Source: Boesenbergia rotunda
Lineage: Eukaryota; Streptophyta; Magnoliopsida; Zingiberales; Zingiberaceae
NCBI GenBank assembly: GCA_024364735.1
Contig: JAGFNQ010001620.1
Coordinates: 541,861-605,860, forward strand
DNA: 64,000 nucleotides
Reading direction: 5' to 3'
The notes below the pieces were generated by a model. The model did no database searches, had not been told where the DNA came from, and saw only the letters and a program-made list of their open reading frames with translations. Positions 44,263-56,995 of the stretch are shown here, one piece after another. The translations under genes were made by a program, and so were the position numbers. The stretch's first letter is position 1. Every line of letters starts with the position of its first letter.

Positions 44263-45221
44263 TCTCATATATCTCAATCGGTCTTCCCAATTCCTGCTAC
44301 CTTACAACATTCTGATTTGAAAGAGCCTGCACTTCTCACAGGCGTTTATGCTGGAGTTATGCTTTAGGTGAGGCCTGTGAGGTAGTGACAACGCAACGTT
44401 TCTTTAATTGAAACTTACGCTTAAACTGGAGCTGGTGCTCGGCAAAGCTTCGAAGATAAGCCAATTTATTAAGTAACGGCGTTCGGTATTTATTGAATGA
44501 CACTCCTCAACGCACACATGCCCACCCCATCTCATCATTCAATTCTAAAAATCTCTTTAAAAATTTCTCTGCTCTGATGATTTGTAAATAAATTTACAAC
44601 ATGCATTTCGTTCAAATTCAACTTTTTAAATTTCTTTACATCCTAACTTATTTATTGGTTCATAGACATCAGAGAAAGCCCATGCAACTCGGATGCATGA
44701 GTTTTCTGTCAGCTAAATTCACGAGTTTAACCAACACGGAATAATATGCAAGATGCGATTCCCAGAGAAAATTGATTTGCCAGAGTTTTCTGATTCAAAT
44801 TGCATCGGATTAATACCACGGAAGTTTTTCACCGGCCACAAACCCCAATAAGGTCACAGGAAAACAAGAAGACGTACAATTTGGAAATGTATACGAACAA
44901 GAGGCCATTCATATATCGGATAACTTTATTTTAATACATAACATATGCGATAGATTATAATGGTCCCTGGACCCAAGAATGAATCCTGAAACCATAATAG
45001 AGTGCATACACAAGCAACGTGTATCCACCTCAATCCTATCATAATAGACGACAATACACAAAGAACAATGCCAACGAGCCAAACATAAGACTACATATCG
45101 AATTGGGATTTATAAGTAACGAGACTGGCGAATAATGTTGGAAGGCCTACTCACCTTTTGTAATTGAAAAAGAAAGATCTTTGTTTCCCTCCTCCATTGA
45201 GTAGTGACAGTGATCATGGAT
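44263..45221. other. 3' regions of RPL26 and the PB1 gene
   Basis: The tail-to-tail space between convergent genes. The first ~200 bp are a likely RPL26 3' UTR; the last ~300 bp (after about 44900) are a likely 3' UTR of the PB1 gene. No further gene was seen. Confidence 0.55.
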
Positions 45222-47217
45222 TCATGGTGATTTTGATGTGTTTGAATCTACTCCTTCATGAATCACAGCTGTGGAGCTGGGTGTCTGATACTGCCGGGGC
45301 AACGCTGGTTGGGAGGCCGCCAGAGAGTGGTACAGCTGAGGATGGCCAGTGGCAGCGGGCATTTCGTAGCTATAATTAGCCATTGTTGCAGGGGGCTGAG
45401 ATAAGTGAGGATGCTGCACGACATGATACCCTGCTCCAGCATAAGGGTGGGATGGATTACCTGCAACATGGACTAATTGGGGTTGCAGTGCAGAAGGTGC
45501 AGATGCAGGGCCAATTGCTGCTGTTCCATATGCAGTCGCTGGAATTCCAGGCCTTGTTGGAACTACTCCTTGAACAGGCGCTGATGGCTTTCCTAGAGAT
45601 GGTAAAGTATTTGGATCTGTTAAATTGGGCTGAACTGCTGCCAAATTGTAAGGTGTAGTGTGATGAACAGGCATGTAGAACACCGGAATCTGGGGATCAA
45701 GTGAATGGACTTGTGGTGCTTGCTGCATTGAGTGACTGGCAATAGAGTAGTAGGAGGGCATCGAGAGAACGGTTCCGGTTGGTGTTTGATGCATGTAATG
45801 AGTATTCGCCGGCATAAATTGTGGATGCTGTTGATGAATATGGATATGCGGCTGTTGCTGCTGGAGTTGCTCTGGTTGCATTGAAGGCCTTTCATAAGCT
45901 GGTAATTCCGAGACTGGCGGTGATACATAATAGCTAGCGTCATAAGGTATCTTAGGTTCTGAGTTTGGATTTGAGTTCATGACCCTGGAGATAGGAATCA
46001 AAGTAAGATTTCACAAAATTTTGGTCAATCCACTACTGATCACACATTAGTCAACAAGAAAGCTGATACCTTGACGCTGGACCACGAGTGAAGTCATTGT
46101 TTTGGGTGGGCGTTGGAAGCTGAGACAGCTTCCTGAAGCCTCCTTGATCAAGCCTATCATCGTCGGAGAATTCTCTATTCCGATTTTCAGTTGGGGAGAT
46201 CACGGGAGATGAAGCAGAGACGACCGGGAGAGGGACGGACGGAAGCTGGCGAGGAGGAGCAGCATGGTCTGCATCTTTGAAAACCTCTTCGGCCCTTTGC
46301 TTGGAGGCGGAGACGGGTGATTGATTCATGCGGGAGAAGTGATCATCCTGGTGATCAGTGGCCCGATCGATGGAAGGAACGGGGATGGGTGGAAGATTGG
46401 AGAGGGGAGCAGATGAGGTAGATCCGAAGGAAGAAGCCTTATCGAGCATTGGCGAACCGGGGACAGATTGTACTTCTTGGCCTTGGCGTCCGAGCCTACC
46501 AGAGGAGTCGGGACGAGGGAGGATGGGGCGCTCTGGTTCCAGTTGTCTACCGCCCCCGCGCGAATGGATGGAGGAATCGTCGTCGAGGCCAAGAAGACAA
46601 TTGATTGAGGCGGAGTCAGTGGAACCTCGAGGGTTTTCCTCCATTCCCATGCTGTGAATCGCGCTATTGAGAGCATCAACGAACCAACTCTCCGACTTGG
46701 ACTCGTCGATCAGGGACCCGATAGCAGAAGAAGGCGCCGAATCCAACTTCGAGGGGAAGAGAAACAGACGAAGGCGGGCGGAGCGCCTCGAGCCGCTGCC
46801 GCTTCCAGTAGTGGCCGGGGCGGCGGTGATGCGATCAAGCTCGTCGATCATGTTCTCGAGGTCCTCGTCAGTGGAGACGGAGATGAGGGAATCAAGATCC
46901 TCGTTGGGGAGCTGGTACTTGAGGGTGAAGGGGGTGCCGCCGAGGAGGTCGCGTGAGAGCTTGGCGGAAAGGTCAGCGAGGGTGGCGTGACGGTCGATGA
47001 CGACCATGCGCGTCTCGCCGCCTAGGTAACAGAGGGACTTGTCGGTGGGGCGGGGGAGGATGCGCCCGCCGTAGCTGCACATGACGCGGATGCGCGACGA
47101 GGCCGCGGCGGTGGACGATAAGGGCTCGTCCCACGAGTCGCCGCCGCGGGATCGAGGCGAGGAGTCGACCGAATCTGGGTATCCATGTGCGGAGGCGCCC
47201 ACCGACGCCGATTCCAT
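45222..47217 (-). CDS. PB1-domain (octicosapeptide/Phox/Bem1p) protein
   Basis: Two exons on the minus strand, 47217-46070 and 45984-45222, with a GT/AG intron of 85 bp; 636 residues. The PB1 domain (about 42-130) begins RIRVMCSYGGRILPRPTDKS and has GGETRMVVIDRH, a conserved Lys (FTLKYQLP) and an acidic OPCA-like region (NEDLDSLISVSTDEDLENMIDE). PB1 domains pair with one another to form signalling scaffolds. The remainder is low-complexity, Ser/Pro-rich, then Pro/Gln/His-rich. It resembles the plant family that includes Arabidopsis PDE331 (At2g01190); the exact role is unknown. Most of this gene, from the 5' UTR to within exon 2, was copied into SKD1. The domain call is firm. Confidence 0.93.
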
Positions 47218-48119
47218 GATCGGAGAAGGGCAGAGGAGGCAAGGAAGAAATCCCCCGGCGTCGAAGCTATCGAATTGGGGTAGGTAGGTATGGATGGTTT
47301 GCGGAAAGGACCAGAGAGAGAGAAAAAGGGTTTTTTTCCACGCGATTTTTCATTTCCAATTCTTTTTTAATTCTGATTTTATTTCTAGAGGATATTTTCT
47401 TTTCCGCCCTTTCAATATCGAGTTTTATTTCCTATAAGTATTTTATAATATTTTTACCCTAGTTAAAATAATTTTAATTAATTTGATTTATACTTAAAAT
47501 ATTTTATTTTTCTTTGATAAGGTATAGGAGAAATATAATGTTTTATAAATTATAAAAAGAAACAAATAAAATCCATGAATTATTTGAAATGATAAAATAT
47601 TCCTTGAGATTATTGTTTTGGATTATCCTAGATCATGACATCAGCTAGACAGAAAATTATTGGCCTTTTATTTTTTATTTTTTGATGTTCAATCCAATTA
47701 GTTTTGAAAATGAACAATCCGATCAATAGATAAATTCGAAAGAATGAGAACGTTCTCCCTCGACAATTAACATTATCATAGTTAGATTTTAATCAAGACT
47801 GATAATTAACATATAAATATTATCATGAGATATGAGGATCAAAATTTTACAAAGTTAATATACTCATATTTTTCATACGCTAACTATAACATCCGGACTA
47901 ATAACCCTTATGATTTACTTCTTCCATGTTAATCTTGAGATGGAATGGTGAGGCACTGGGGCGGGGGCAAGCTAATTAGTGTGTATATATATAATACTGC
48001 TTGAATGAATTCAGACATTAATTTTATGAGTAGGAGCGAATCTTTCAGCAAACAAATGATTTGATTTCATTCATCCTTAGCAAGTCAATATGTTAAAATC
48101 AATGGACTGAATACAATGG

Positions 48120-48550
48120 AGTGAATATAAATTTAATTAACTTCTCTCACTTCTAATTTAATAAGGATACATACATTAATTAAAAAGAAATAACCTTAAA
48201 ATAAAACAAGAGACTAAAAGATTTACTTAGTTTACAATCTGGATGGTTATTAATCCAAGGTAATATTAGATACACTATCAATCTTTTTTTTCGACAAGAT
48301 CGGAGGCGAAGAAGCCCCTTACAACAGTTGAATGTATTAGCAGTTAATACGAAGATTACAGAAATGAAGAATGAATGTGTTATCTGAACTTTGAGTTTAG
48401 GAGCTCTATCTATAGTTTCCTGGTCCAAGTGACTGTTTTGTTGATGTAGTCATTCTAGGTGTCTCCATCCCTTTGAAGTTATCAAACATACAAGACCTAA
48501 CTTAACTCGATTGATCCATATCAAAATTAACTCAGAATATTTATAATCTT
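48120..48550. repeat. LTR-like repeat, short copy
   Basis: Matches both ends of 50213-51245 but lacks its middle ~550 bp. Shared phrases include ctaaaagatttact/ctaaaggatttatt and gatgaattacag-type runs ('aagattacagagaat'). Confidence 0.65.
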
Positions 48551-49078
48551 TTCCATTTTTACAGTTAGATAAATAAAACAAGAAATTGTATATTAAAAAC
48601 AAATTTACAATCATAACATTGATTTTTGCAATAAAGTCGTTTCCCTAAACTTAACACTAATTTATTATTCCCTTTTGATGACATGAAAAATATGGGTAAA
48701 AAAATGAAAATACGAAAAAAAATCTAAAATTTTTCGAGGGGGTGTATACATGTAATGTAAGTCTGTGTAATTTACCATAATTAGCTTTCAAAAAAATAAT
48801 TTTTAACCATTAAATTTCAAAATTTCCAAATGAAATCCAAAAAATATCTCCAATTGTCCAAATATTTTAAACTTTTTTTATCAAGTTGTGTAATACTAAG
48901 ACTTAGCATAGAAAAATATCTTTTCCGGGAAAAATCATCTTTTTTTTATGACTAAAATAAATATTTTGTTACAAAATAGTTATTTTTAAATTAAATATTT
49001 AAAAATAGATTCAAAGTCAAAGCAAATTGTTTATTTTTTTAATATTCAAAATATAATAGTTATGTGTAGAAAAGTTAA

Positions 49079-49294
49079 TGAGGCGTTTGGTTTGCTCTAT
49101 TTTCTATTTTTATTTTCTAAAAAATTATATTTTTTTATTTTCTGGAAAATGACTTTCTTTCATTCTCTAGTTTTCCAGAAAACGCTATATCTTTTTTGAA
49201 AAACAAGGCTGAAAAATACAAACCAAACATATTTTCCAGAAAATCGCATTTTCTACCGAAAATGAAAATGAAAAATAAGTCTACCAAACACCCC
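49079..49294. mobile_element. Tourist-like MITE
   Basis: About 216 bp with inverted ends (GAGGCGTTTGGT against, on the other strand, GGGGTGTTTGGT) and TTAA/TTA on both sides (49075-49078, 49295-49298). No coding capacity. The GGTGTTTGGT end and TTA target are typical of PIF/Harbinger-derived Tourist MITEs. Confidence 0.6.
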
Positions 49295-50212
49295 TTAAGT
49301 TTTCCAAAACTTAATCTCAGAACATTTTTAATTTTAAAAATTATATTTTTAAAAAAATTATAAAAAATTCTTTAACTGTTGAAATTTTTTGAATATTTTT
49401 TGCGCTAATAGATAACATAGTTTTTATCACAAAAAATTTAAACGAAAAGAAAATCAAACATACGATTTATGAAAAATAATTTTTCCAGTAAAATTAATAA
49501 TTCAAACAATTCTAACATACTAATAAGGATAATTTAATAGGCTAGAATAGATTTTAGAATCTAAAATAAATTTTTATCTGCTGAATTAACTAAATATTCT
49601 AAAAATATTATTTTATGAAACATTTACAATTTGACACTTGTGGCTTCTAATATATATACTAATTTAAACCAGAATGTCTAACATTTCTGGTAAAAGAATT
49701 CAAAATAAATTTGAATTTCCAAAAAAAAAAATTCTAACTCTTATTTTTAAGTTTATACTAATTCTTTTAATTTTGCATTTTTGTTTTTAATATTTTTCAG
49801 ATTTTTCTAGTGAGCATGCATATTCTTTCTTCGTATTAATATGCTTATTCCTCATTTTGTATAGTGATATACTTAACATTTTAATAGTTTCCTATAATTT
49901 ATCGGAAGGTAAGAGTCGTATTTCACTTACCGTGTCAGATTCGTACGCAGATGCTCCTCTTTCATCAATACTCTCTCCTGAGGTATTTTGGTCGATTGTT
50001 TTTTGATGGCTCACTATTAGTGCTAGTTTAAAGTATTCTTACATCTCAAACTCTTCTGATGACGATTCGTTCCAAGTCGCTTTTAGATTTGTGTGCTTAG
50101 ACCTTCTTGTCTTTTTGTCAGAACAGTTGTTCTTTATATACCTTTATTCATCACGGTTGTAGTATCTTACTTTTCTTTTTCTCCATAGAAGCTTCTTAGC
50201 CATAGTCTTATC

Positions 50213-51245
50213 AAGGACTGGTTAGAGAGCTAGGGTGAATAGCTTGCAAATTGAATTAGCTTCTCTTACTTCTAACTTAGCAAGGATACACACATTCATT
50301 AAAAAGAAATAACATAAAAATAAAGTAAGAGACTAAAGGATTTATTTGGTTTATAACCTGGGTGGATTGCCAATCCAAAACAATATCAAGTGCATTATCA
50401 ATCTCCTTCTTCGATAAGATCAGGAGAAGCCCTTTACATCAGTTGAACGTACTAATAGTTAAAATGAAGATTACAGAGAATAAGAACGAGTGTGTTATCT
50501 AAACTTTGAGCTCAAAGGTTTTATTTATAATGTCCTGATCAAATTTAATGTTTTGTTGATATAGCAATTCTAGATGCCTCTCCCTTTTGAGTCATCTCAA
50601 GTTGGCTAAGTTGTTATCCATGTTGCAACATTTGTTTGATTTAGCATGTTGGAGGCTTCTGGAGTCATTCGAGGCGCCTCGAGTCATTCGGGGCGCCTCA
50701 GGTCATCCAGGGCGTTCCAGTCCTGCTATCATCGTTATCCTCTCCGCAATAGTTCCTTTCTAATCATATAAGGCACATCAAGGCAACTAAAGCATCTCGA
50801 GTCATTAGGGCGCCACTAATTAATTGATGCGCCTAGACTCCATGTGCTTCCACTCCTTCCAGGCACCTTGAATGATCAATCTTAGAAGTTAACAATTCTT
50901 CGATCCGTCTGATTGGGTGATGCTCCGGTCGTCCGGAGTTGAGTTCACCTGAACTCAACTTCGACCTTCTTCTCGAATAGGTTTTCTCCTGGCTTCTCGT
51001 CCCTCGGATACATCACGTGCATCCTTCTTGCTTCACCGGTGTACTCTTCCGTAGCTCCTCGTCTCTCGGATGCACCGAGCCCATCGGCTCTCTTCCTGTG
51101 TCATTCTTCTCGCTTGCTACGTCTTCCGCTCGACTTCTTATATTCTTAAGTCTTTGTACACTTAGATACTAGACATCAAATACACATAATCTAATTTAAC
51201 TCAATTAATCAATATTAAAACTAATTCGGAATACTTGTACATTAT
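50213..51245 (-). repeat. LTR-like repeat with GAGGCGCCTC palindromes
   Basis: About 1 kb. It begins ctggttagagagctagggtgaat-like, as the LTRs of B, C and D do on the plus strand, and includes the same closing phrase types (cctcggatgca, acactagatatcaaatacacat-like). The palindrome GAGGCGCCTC or close forms recur at about 50670-50710. Probably a solo or decayed minus-strand LTR of a related family; I found no primer site or internal region. Confidence 0.55.
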
Positions 51246-51680
51246 ATTGGCCCTGAGTAAAATACAAGCAGATGAATTAGGTATGCAGCAGATTCGCAGG
51301 AGGGAGCTAGGATATTCCAAGACTGTCAATCTTGAATTCAAACCCGTGCCCTAAGGAAAAATTTTTGCCTCCCAAGTGCTTGGGGCCACTTTTTACCCTC
51401 TCACAAGCTCTCTCCTTGAGGAGACTCTTCATCAATGCAACACTTGAAAATAAAAAGGAAGACTAAATCCAACTCTAGATAACGTGCCCCAAACTAAAAA
51501 ATAATCAACGTTTGTCATCTAGTTCATTATATTAACCTCTCATTTCATCACACCTTGATGAGTCCAGTCGTTGACATCATTGATTGACTATGCAATGATT
51601 GACTATTTTAGCTGCTCAACTTAGCCTTTCGTATGTCCTTTCTCATCTTAACCTTGCACCTCTTTGATTTCTTATAGTGC

Positions 51681-51920
51681 TTTCGGAGCTATAGTGCAGC
51701 GATAGAATGATTAGTCACTATTTCAAATATCTGTGATTCGATCCCCAACTACGGCGTATTTACAGGAATTTTTTCTCCAAATGAGACGCAAACCCTGAGA
51801 CGTTAGGCTTTTAGACCGCCCACCGCTAGCACTTCCCGATTTATCCTAGCGGCCCGTGAGAAACTTCCATGAGATCGGGCCAGTTGCCCAAGGTTAGAAA
51901 ACCTCGTCAATCATTTTTTT
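51681..51920 (+). mobile_element. tRNA-derived SINE, copy 2
   Basis: 240 bp, same layout as copy 1 with B-box GATTCGATCC and terminal T-run. A 20-bp target duplication (tctttgatttcttatagtgc) is at 51661-51680 and 51921-51940, a perfect match. Confidence 0.88.
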
Positions 51921-51940
51921 TCTTTGATTTCTTATAGTGC

Positions 51941-52122
51941 TCCGGGGTTACGGTGCAATGGTAGGATAATTAATCATCATCTCAAACATCTTTAATTCAA
52001 TCCCCAGTTACGATGTATTTTATAGAAATTTTTTTTTAAATAGGACGCGAATCCTGAAATATTGGGCTTTTAGATCGTTGACCACAAACACTTCCCAATT
52101 TATACCTGATTTATCATTTTTT
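51941..52122 (+). mobile_element. tRNA-derived SINE, copy 3
   Basis: 182 bp; lacks about 70 bp of the 3' body. It sits directly after the second duplication copy and is followed by a third version of the same 20 bp (52123-52142, two changes). So two SINEs are stacked in one target. Confidence 0.87.
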
Positions 52123-52472
52123 TCTTTGATTTCTTATTGTACATCCCAATAGAAGACCTATTCTAGTGATTTAATTGAAAGATAATCATATGTTAACTTA
52201 ATCTTAAAAAATATAATCTATTGTTAGTAGTTAGGATGTGCGAAGGGATCATAATGAAAAAGAAAACTTAGAAAAGTCGAGGTTTGAGATAAAAATCACA
52301 TGAAAAGACAGAGTTGCAACTTTTTTAGTTCCTCTTAAAGGTTTGAAGGCCGATGAGTATTTCATACTAGACAATTATGTGAAGACCAATGATAAAAACT
52401 CCTTAATTTTTATTTGATCTTTGTATGCAATCCCCATTTAAGATTTTCTTTACATTTAATCCCTAATGGGTT

Positions 52473-52560
52473 GAATATAAAAGAGTGAAAATTGAGTATA
52501 CATCAGTGAAAATTGAATATAAAAGAGTGAAACTTGAGTATAAAAGAGTGAAAATTGAGT
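52473..52560. repeat. Short minisatellite
   Basis: Repeated gaatataaaagagtgaaaa/ttgagtata units, about four to five, in an AT-rich region. Confidence 0.7.
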
Positions 52561-54467
52561 AAACAGTTTCTTGATGTGGTTGATACAACCTTACATACTC
52601 AAATTTCTAACATTTATACTCAACTTTCTTTAAATAATACTCACCAAACTGTCTTGTCAATCCCATCAGGGACTGTATGTAAAAAAAACTTGAGTGGGGA
52701 TTGCATGTAAAGATGAATTTAAGGATGGGGAGTTTATGAAAATTTTCCCATACTCTTTAGTAGTTAATATTATATTTGAAAGAAACTATTAATTTTATTT
52801 TTCAACATATTATTGAAAATTGTCAACAATACTGTAAGATAAGTACAATAAAGATATTAATGGATGTATAGGGCTTAGAAACTTTTATGAGACTTAGATT
52901 TGTATTTAGAGGTAATTAAAACATTTTATGTTTTTAGAAAACTAAGGAATACATGAAGAATAAAATAGAGCATATTGGGCAGAAATAAAAAGGAGCTCTG
53001 TATTTTAATTATTATCAGAAGGTATCCATTTTTAAAAAAATATTTAAAAGGTATTTTATCCTTTATATTTAAAAAAATTATTATTTCAGTATATTATAGT
53101 CAGACTTTATTTGACCAAAATTACTCAAATTTAATAAAAAATAATTTTAACTTAACTAAAATTATTTTAATATTATTATAATAACTATGATCATAACTAT
53201 TATAATTATACATTTACAATTATAATATGACATAATTGCTATATTATAGAGCAAGTTGGTTGTTACATGTTAGACCAGGCGCCACCATAACAACATTGAA
53301 ATATATCATTTTTAAAATAAAAATATAATAGGAGTGCTTTGTTAATATTTTTTTTAAAAATGGGACATTGTATGATAGTGCTTTCGAGGGCTACAGTTTC
53401 TAATGAATTTTGCTTATTCAATGATAAGACATTTTGATACTCAACCTATAGCTAGCAGTAGGTTCTTATCTAATATTGGAATAGTCAAATATGAGATATT
53501 ATTAAATAGTTGGGCTTTTTGATAGTACAGATGTTCTGATTAAAATGATGAATTTAATAATAGATGAATATGAGATTATCTGTGTGAATAGTTAAAAATT
53601 GAACCCTAAATAACTAGATGATAATTAACATCCTTTTAGTGCATCATAGTCCAGGAGACCATCTTGATTAAGCTCACAGGCAAAATCTTCTGGCACCAAC
53701 CATCTGACGATATGAAAGTGATGATAATCATTTATAAACCCCAAGGTATCTTGACTTCAAAGCTCCATCCATTCTTCACTGATCTTATCTCTACACTCTC
53801 CTAGTCCTAGGCAAACCTAATTCAAGCATTACTATGTTAACTAATGTTAATTTAATTTGATGGGCGTTTAGGTACAACTTGCACTCTTCCACTTCTCCCT
53901 TTCCTTCAAGCAAAGGCGGCTTGCTTGCCTTGAAAGTCTGCTTAATCTATTACCCGCGATATTATTGTATATTCCCTTTCAATTTCAGAAACAAAAAACA
54001 AATCAGCTCTTTCTTTTTTCTTCTTCTTCTTCTTCCCCTGCAGCTCTGGCTTTCTTTCCTTGAGCGTGAGGGCAGATGATGGCGACGTTCCATTCCCAGG
54101 TGGCATCTTAATGCTCTAGGCAAAGGATAAAGACGATGGCGAGGCGTGAGCGGATTGGACAACGACGGGTAGTTCACCAACAAGTCACAAATGATCGATG
54201 CATTGCCCAGTCACTGTAAGATTGACCATTCAACGAAATCGGCTAAATTGAGTTCGATGGCAGACATAACAAGTAAATTTTCCATTCATGGACAAAGAGG
54301 AATCTTCTAAATAGATGGCGAAGTGACATACTATTCAATCAGAGATAATTTACAAAGGAATATAATTCTACTGCTAAGCCACAACACAAAGGAATATAAT
54401 TCTACTGCTGCAGAGGTGGAACCAGAAAGAGATTTCTTCTCCTAAAACTTTTGAAGTGCAATAAACC

Positions 54468-55773
54468 TCAAGTTTTATTTGCTGAACTACTTCCGCCAAG
54501 GAACTTAATTAGCCGGAGGATGATCTTCTTTCTACCGACTGCTAAGCATGTGTCGGAGGAGACTACAGCCGGCTGTGCTTTTGATGAGCCTGCTGATCTC
54601 CTCAGCTTGACTCTCCTGGATTGATCTGGTACTCGGTTCAGAGTGAAAGATCTCCTTCTCGTCGCCGGAGCAACTTTCGAGTCCAAAGAGTACTGGACTT
54701 GTTTCTTATCTGCTTCGTGGATACCGAGCTTAGTTTTAATTGTCTTCTTGGGCACAAATGGTTTCCTTGAACTGGTTGATAGTCTTCTTCTCTGAGTATT
54801 GTGATCCCCATGCTTACCAGTTGTCAATGCTTCTATCCATGCTTGAGCTGCTTCTACTTTTTGGCCAGAAATCTCCTGAGCTGCCTTAGCTTGCTCGATC
54901 AAGTAGTGCTCAAACTTAGATATGGTTATAGTGGATCCATACAGAGACGGGTTCGCTCTGTTGCTACAATTGCTGTCTGCAATTGCCCTCAGCTTCTGCT
55001 CTGCAATTGCCTCAAATGTTATCGCTGCTTTCATCTCTTCCATTGCTGCTTGCAGTCTCTCTTCCGCATACAAAACACTAGATTCTGTCTTCATCAGTTC
55101 CGATCTGAAGCCTTCAATTGCTTCATGTGTCGACTCTGCATCTCTTTCGGCTGCATCTCTATCTGCCTGTAGTTGTCGCAGATCCGCCGGGAGATCGGAG
55201 ACTATATCTGAAGCCCTCTTCTGAGCCGACGAGGCAACCTCCAATTTGAACTTGGAACTTCGGAGCTCGTAGTTTAATTGCTCGACTATGGATTCTAATC
55301 TCTTTCTAATGCTGCTCGATCGCTGCTTCTCCTTAGCTATATGGCATATTTCTTCCCTTATAGCATCCATTTCGTCCATGAGCTTGAAACCTTCTTCCTT
55401 AAAGCTCAGCAATTCTTTCTTCGCCATCTCCAGTTCAGCTTCGGCGGCCTGCACTAAAGAAGCCTTCTCCACGCCGCATTTTATCGAGCTACTGTCGTGC
55501 GAGTTCTTGCCCATCGATCTAATGAGCTTTACCTCGTTTTGCAGGGAATGGATATCTGAAACAGTGAGATTAAGTTGGGACAATAATTGGTCAATCTCAC
55601 TCTCAGCATCTCTCTTTTTCTTATCTAATTCTAACCTGTTGATCTGCAGAATCGAATGCAGAAACTCCTCAGTCTTGAAACAACAAAGAACAGATGAAAA
55701 AATTAACACAATGAAACATTACCTGTTGTTTTGTGCAGTTCTCCGATGCCTTTTTTCTATGATTTCTCTCCAT
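54468..55773 (-). CDS. WEB-family coiled-coil protein, possibly 5'-incomplete
   Basis: Exons 55773-55723 and 55673-54468 on the minus strand, 418 residues, with a short GT/AG intron. The protein is mostly coiled coil (about 20-290). FEHYLIEQAKAAQEISGQKVEAAQAWIEAL (given here only as a landmark near 285-315) is typical of WEB/PMI2-type proteins, which act in light-dependent chloroplast positioning. A basic, Ser-rich tail with KPFVPKKTIKTKLGI follows. The N-terminal motif usual in this family (an SVKEAV-like phrase) is missing. The frame upstream of the chosen ATG stays open to a stop 45 bp before it, with a possible acceptor (tactgtaag) there, so one or more 5' exons may exist. Family call is likely; the exact start is uncertain. 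Confidence 0.75.
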
Positions 55774-56980
55774 GCAAAGGCTGATGGCTTCTAATTCAGT
55801 GGCTTACAGTAGAATTGTAGACAGAAACTCAAAATTGAATCGGGAAACAGATAAACAGAAAACGATCTGTTTGTGTATCTGTTAGATTTTGTTAGAATAT
55901 TTCTGGAAAAGAAAAGACATGGAATATCAACAAAATATATGCTTAATTTACTGGTGCGTGCGTTGCTTATCGAAGGCGTAAGGCTTGGGCATTCTACTGG
56001 GTGTGGAGCTTTTTTCTGCCACATAAAATTCCCAAGATTGAGAATAATTCCAGGTCTCATTCGGGACATTCGTGAGTAGATGGTTACGAGTCGTCGAAGT
56101 CGGTTTCAAAGCCTAGCCCATTCTGAGCCACCAAATTAACAAGCCCTCTCTCGAATGCAGAGCCTCCACGGGCATAAGTGAGATGATAAAGGGTTGATAT
56201 ATTCCCATTTAAGATCTTGAATTCGAACCACATGATCGATGAAGTATAAATCTTTGTACCCTGTGTAAAAAATCTCCCCCCAATCTTTTATCTTCTCAGT
56301 TATCATAATTTATCTCTTTAGTATTGATCCTGAGACGAACTAATGGAATATTGGAGGCGAACGTTTCACCTTTTACCACCTCCCTCAGATGCAGGAAGCT
56401 TTTTAAAAAAAATATATAGTTTTTTTGATTATTTTTCATGCAAGTTATAAAATCCTTTGGGGATTTTTCTTGGATAAAATGGACTGTGGATATTTTAACA
56501 TTGAATAAGTAGAATAAAGACATAAAGACTATTCCAAGGGTCTTGAAATTCAATGCAGAAATAAATCAATAAATAATGTGAAAAAAAAAATAAATATTCT
56601 CGCTAAAATTAATATACACATAAAAGCAAAAAAAAAAAATTAAGCAAAAAATGTATGAGAATATATAAGATAAAATAAATATAAAATACTAACTGTACGA
56701 GCCTTATATAAACTATAGAAGAATTTATCAAAACACTTAGGATGAATAAAATATATATTTAAATAAAATAAATACATTTTCATTAAAATTAATGCGTAGT
56801 TTAGATAAAAACGCATTTATTTGAAAATAATTAGTTTAGTTATAAAATATTTTTCTAACGTTTTGATCTTTTTTTTTAAATATTACTATACTATTACTCC
56901 TTTTAATATTAATCAATATATAATAAAATTTGAGTTTAGATAAATCGATAATATTAACTAATACAACAATTAATAATTAC
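55774..56980. other. Gene-free stretch upstream of the WEB-family gene
   Basis: AT-rich. It should contain the promoter and any missing 5' exon, but none could be proven. No further gene was seen. Confidence 0.45.
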
Positions 56981-56995
56981 TCTATTTAAGATTAA

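Larger units (their letters stand above)
47310..54467. other. Long AT-rich gene-free region
   Basis: No gene recognised in 7 kb. It contains two related LTR-like repeats, one MITE-like element, a double SINE insertion and a short minisatellite, each listed separately. The remaining sequence is AT-rich with homopolymer runs. Confidence 0.6.

Noticed and set aside
51681..52122. tRNA genes suggested by A- and B-box motifs
   Set aside because: No cloverleaf can be closed, and the motifs lie in SINE bodies with T-runs and target duplications.
52975..53181. AT-rich frame encoding a Lys/Ile/Leu/Asn-rich peptide
   Set aside because: Composition is that of random AT-rich sequence; no supporting motif.
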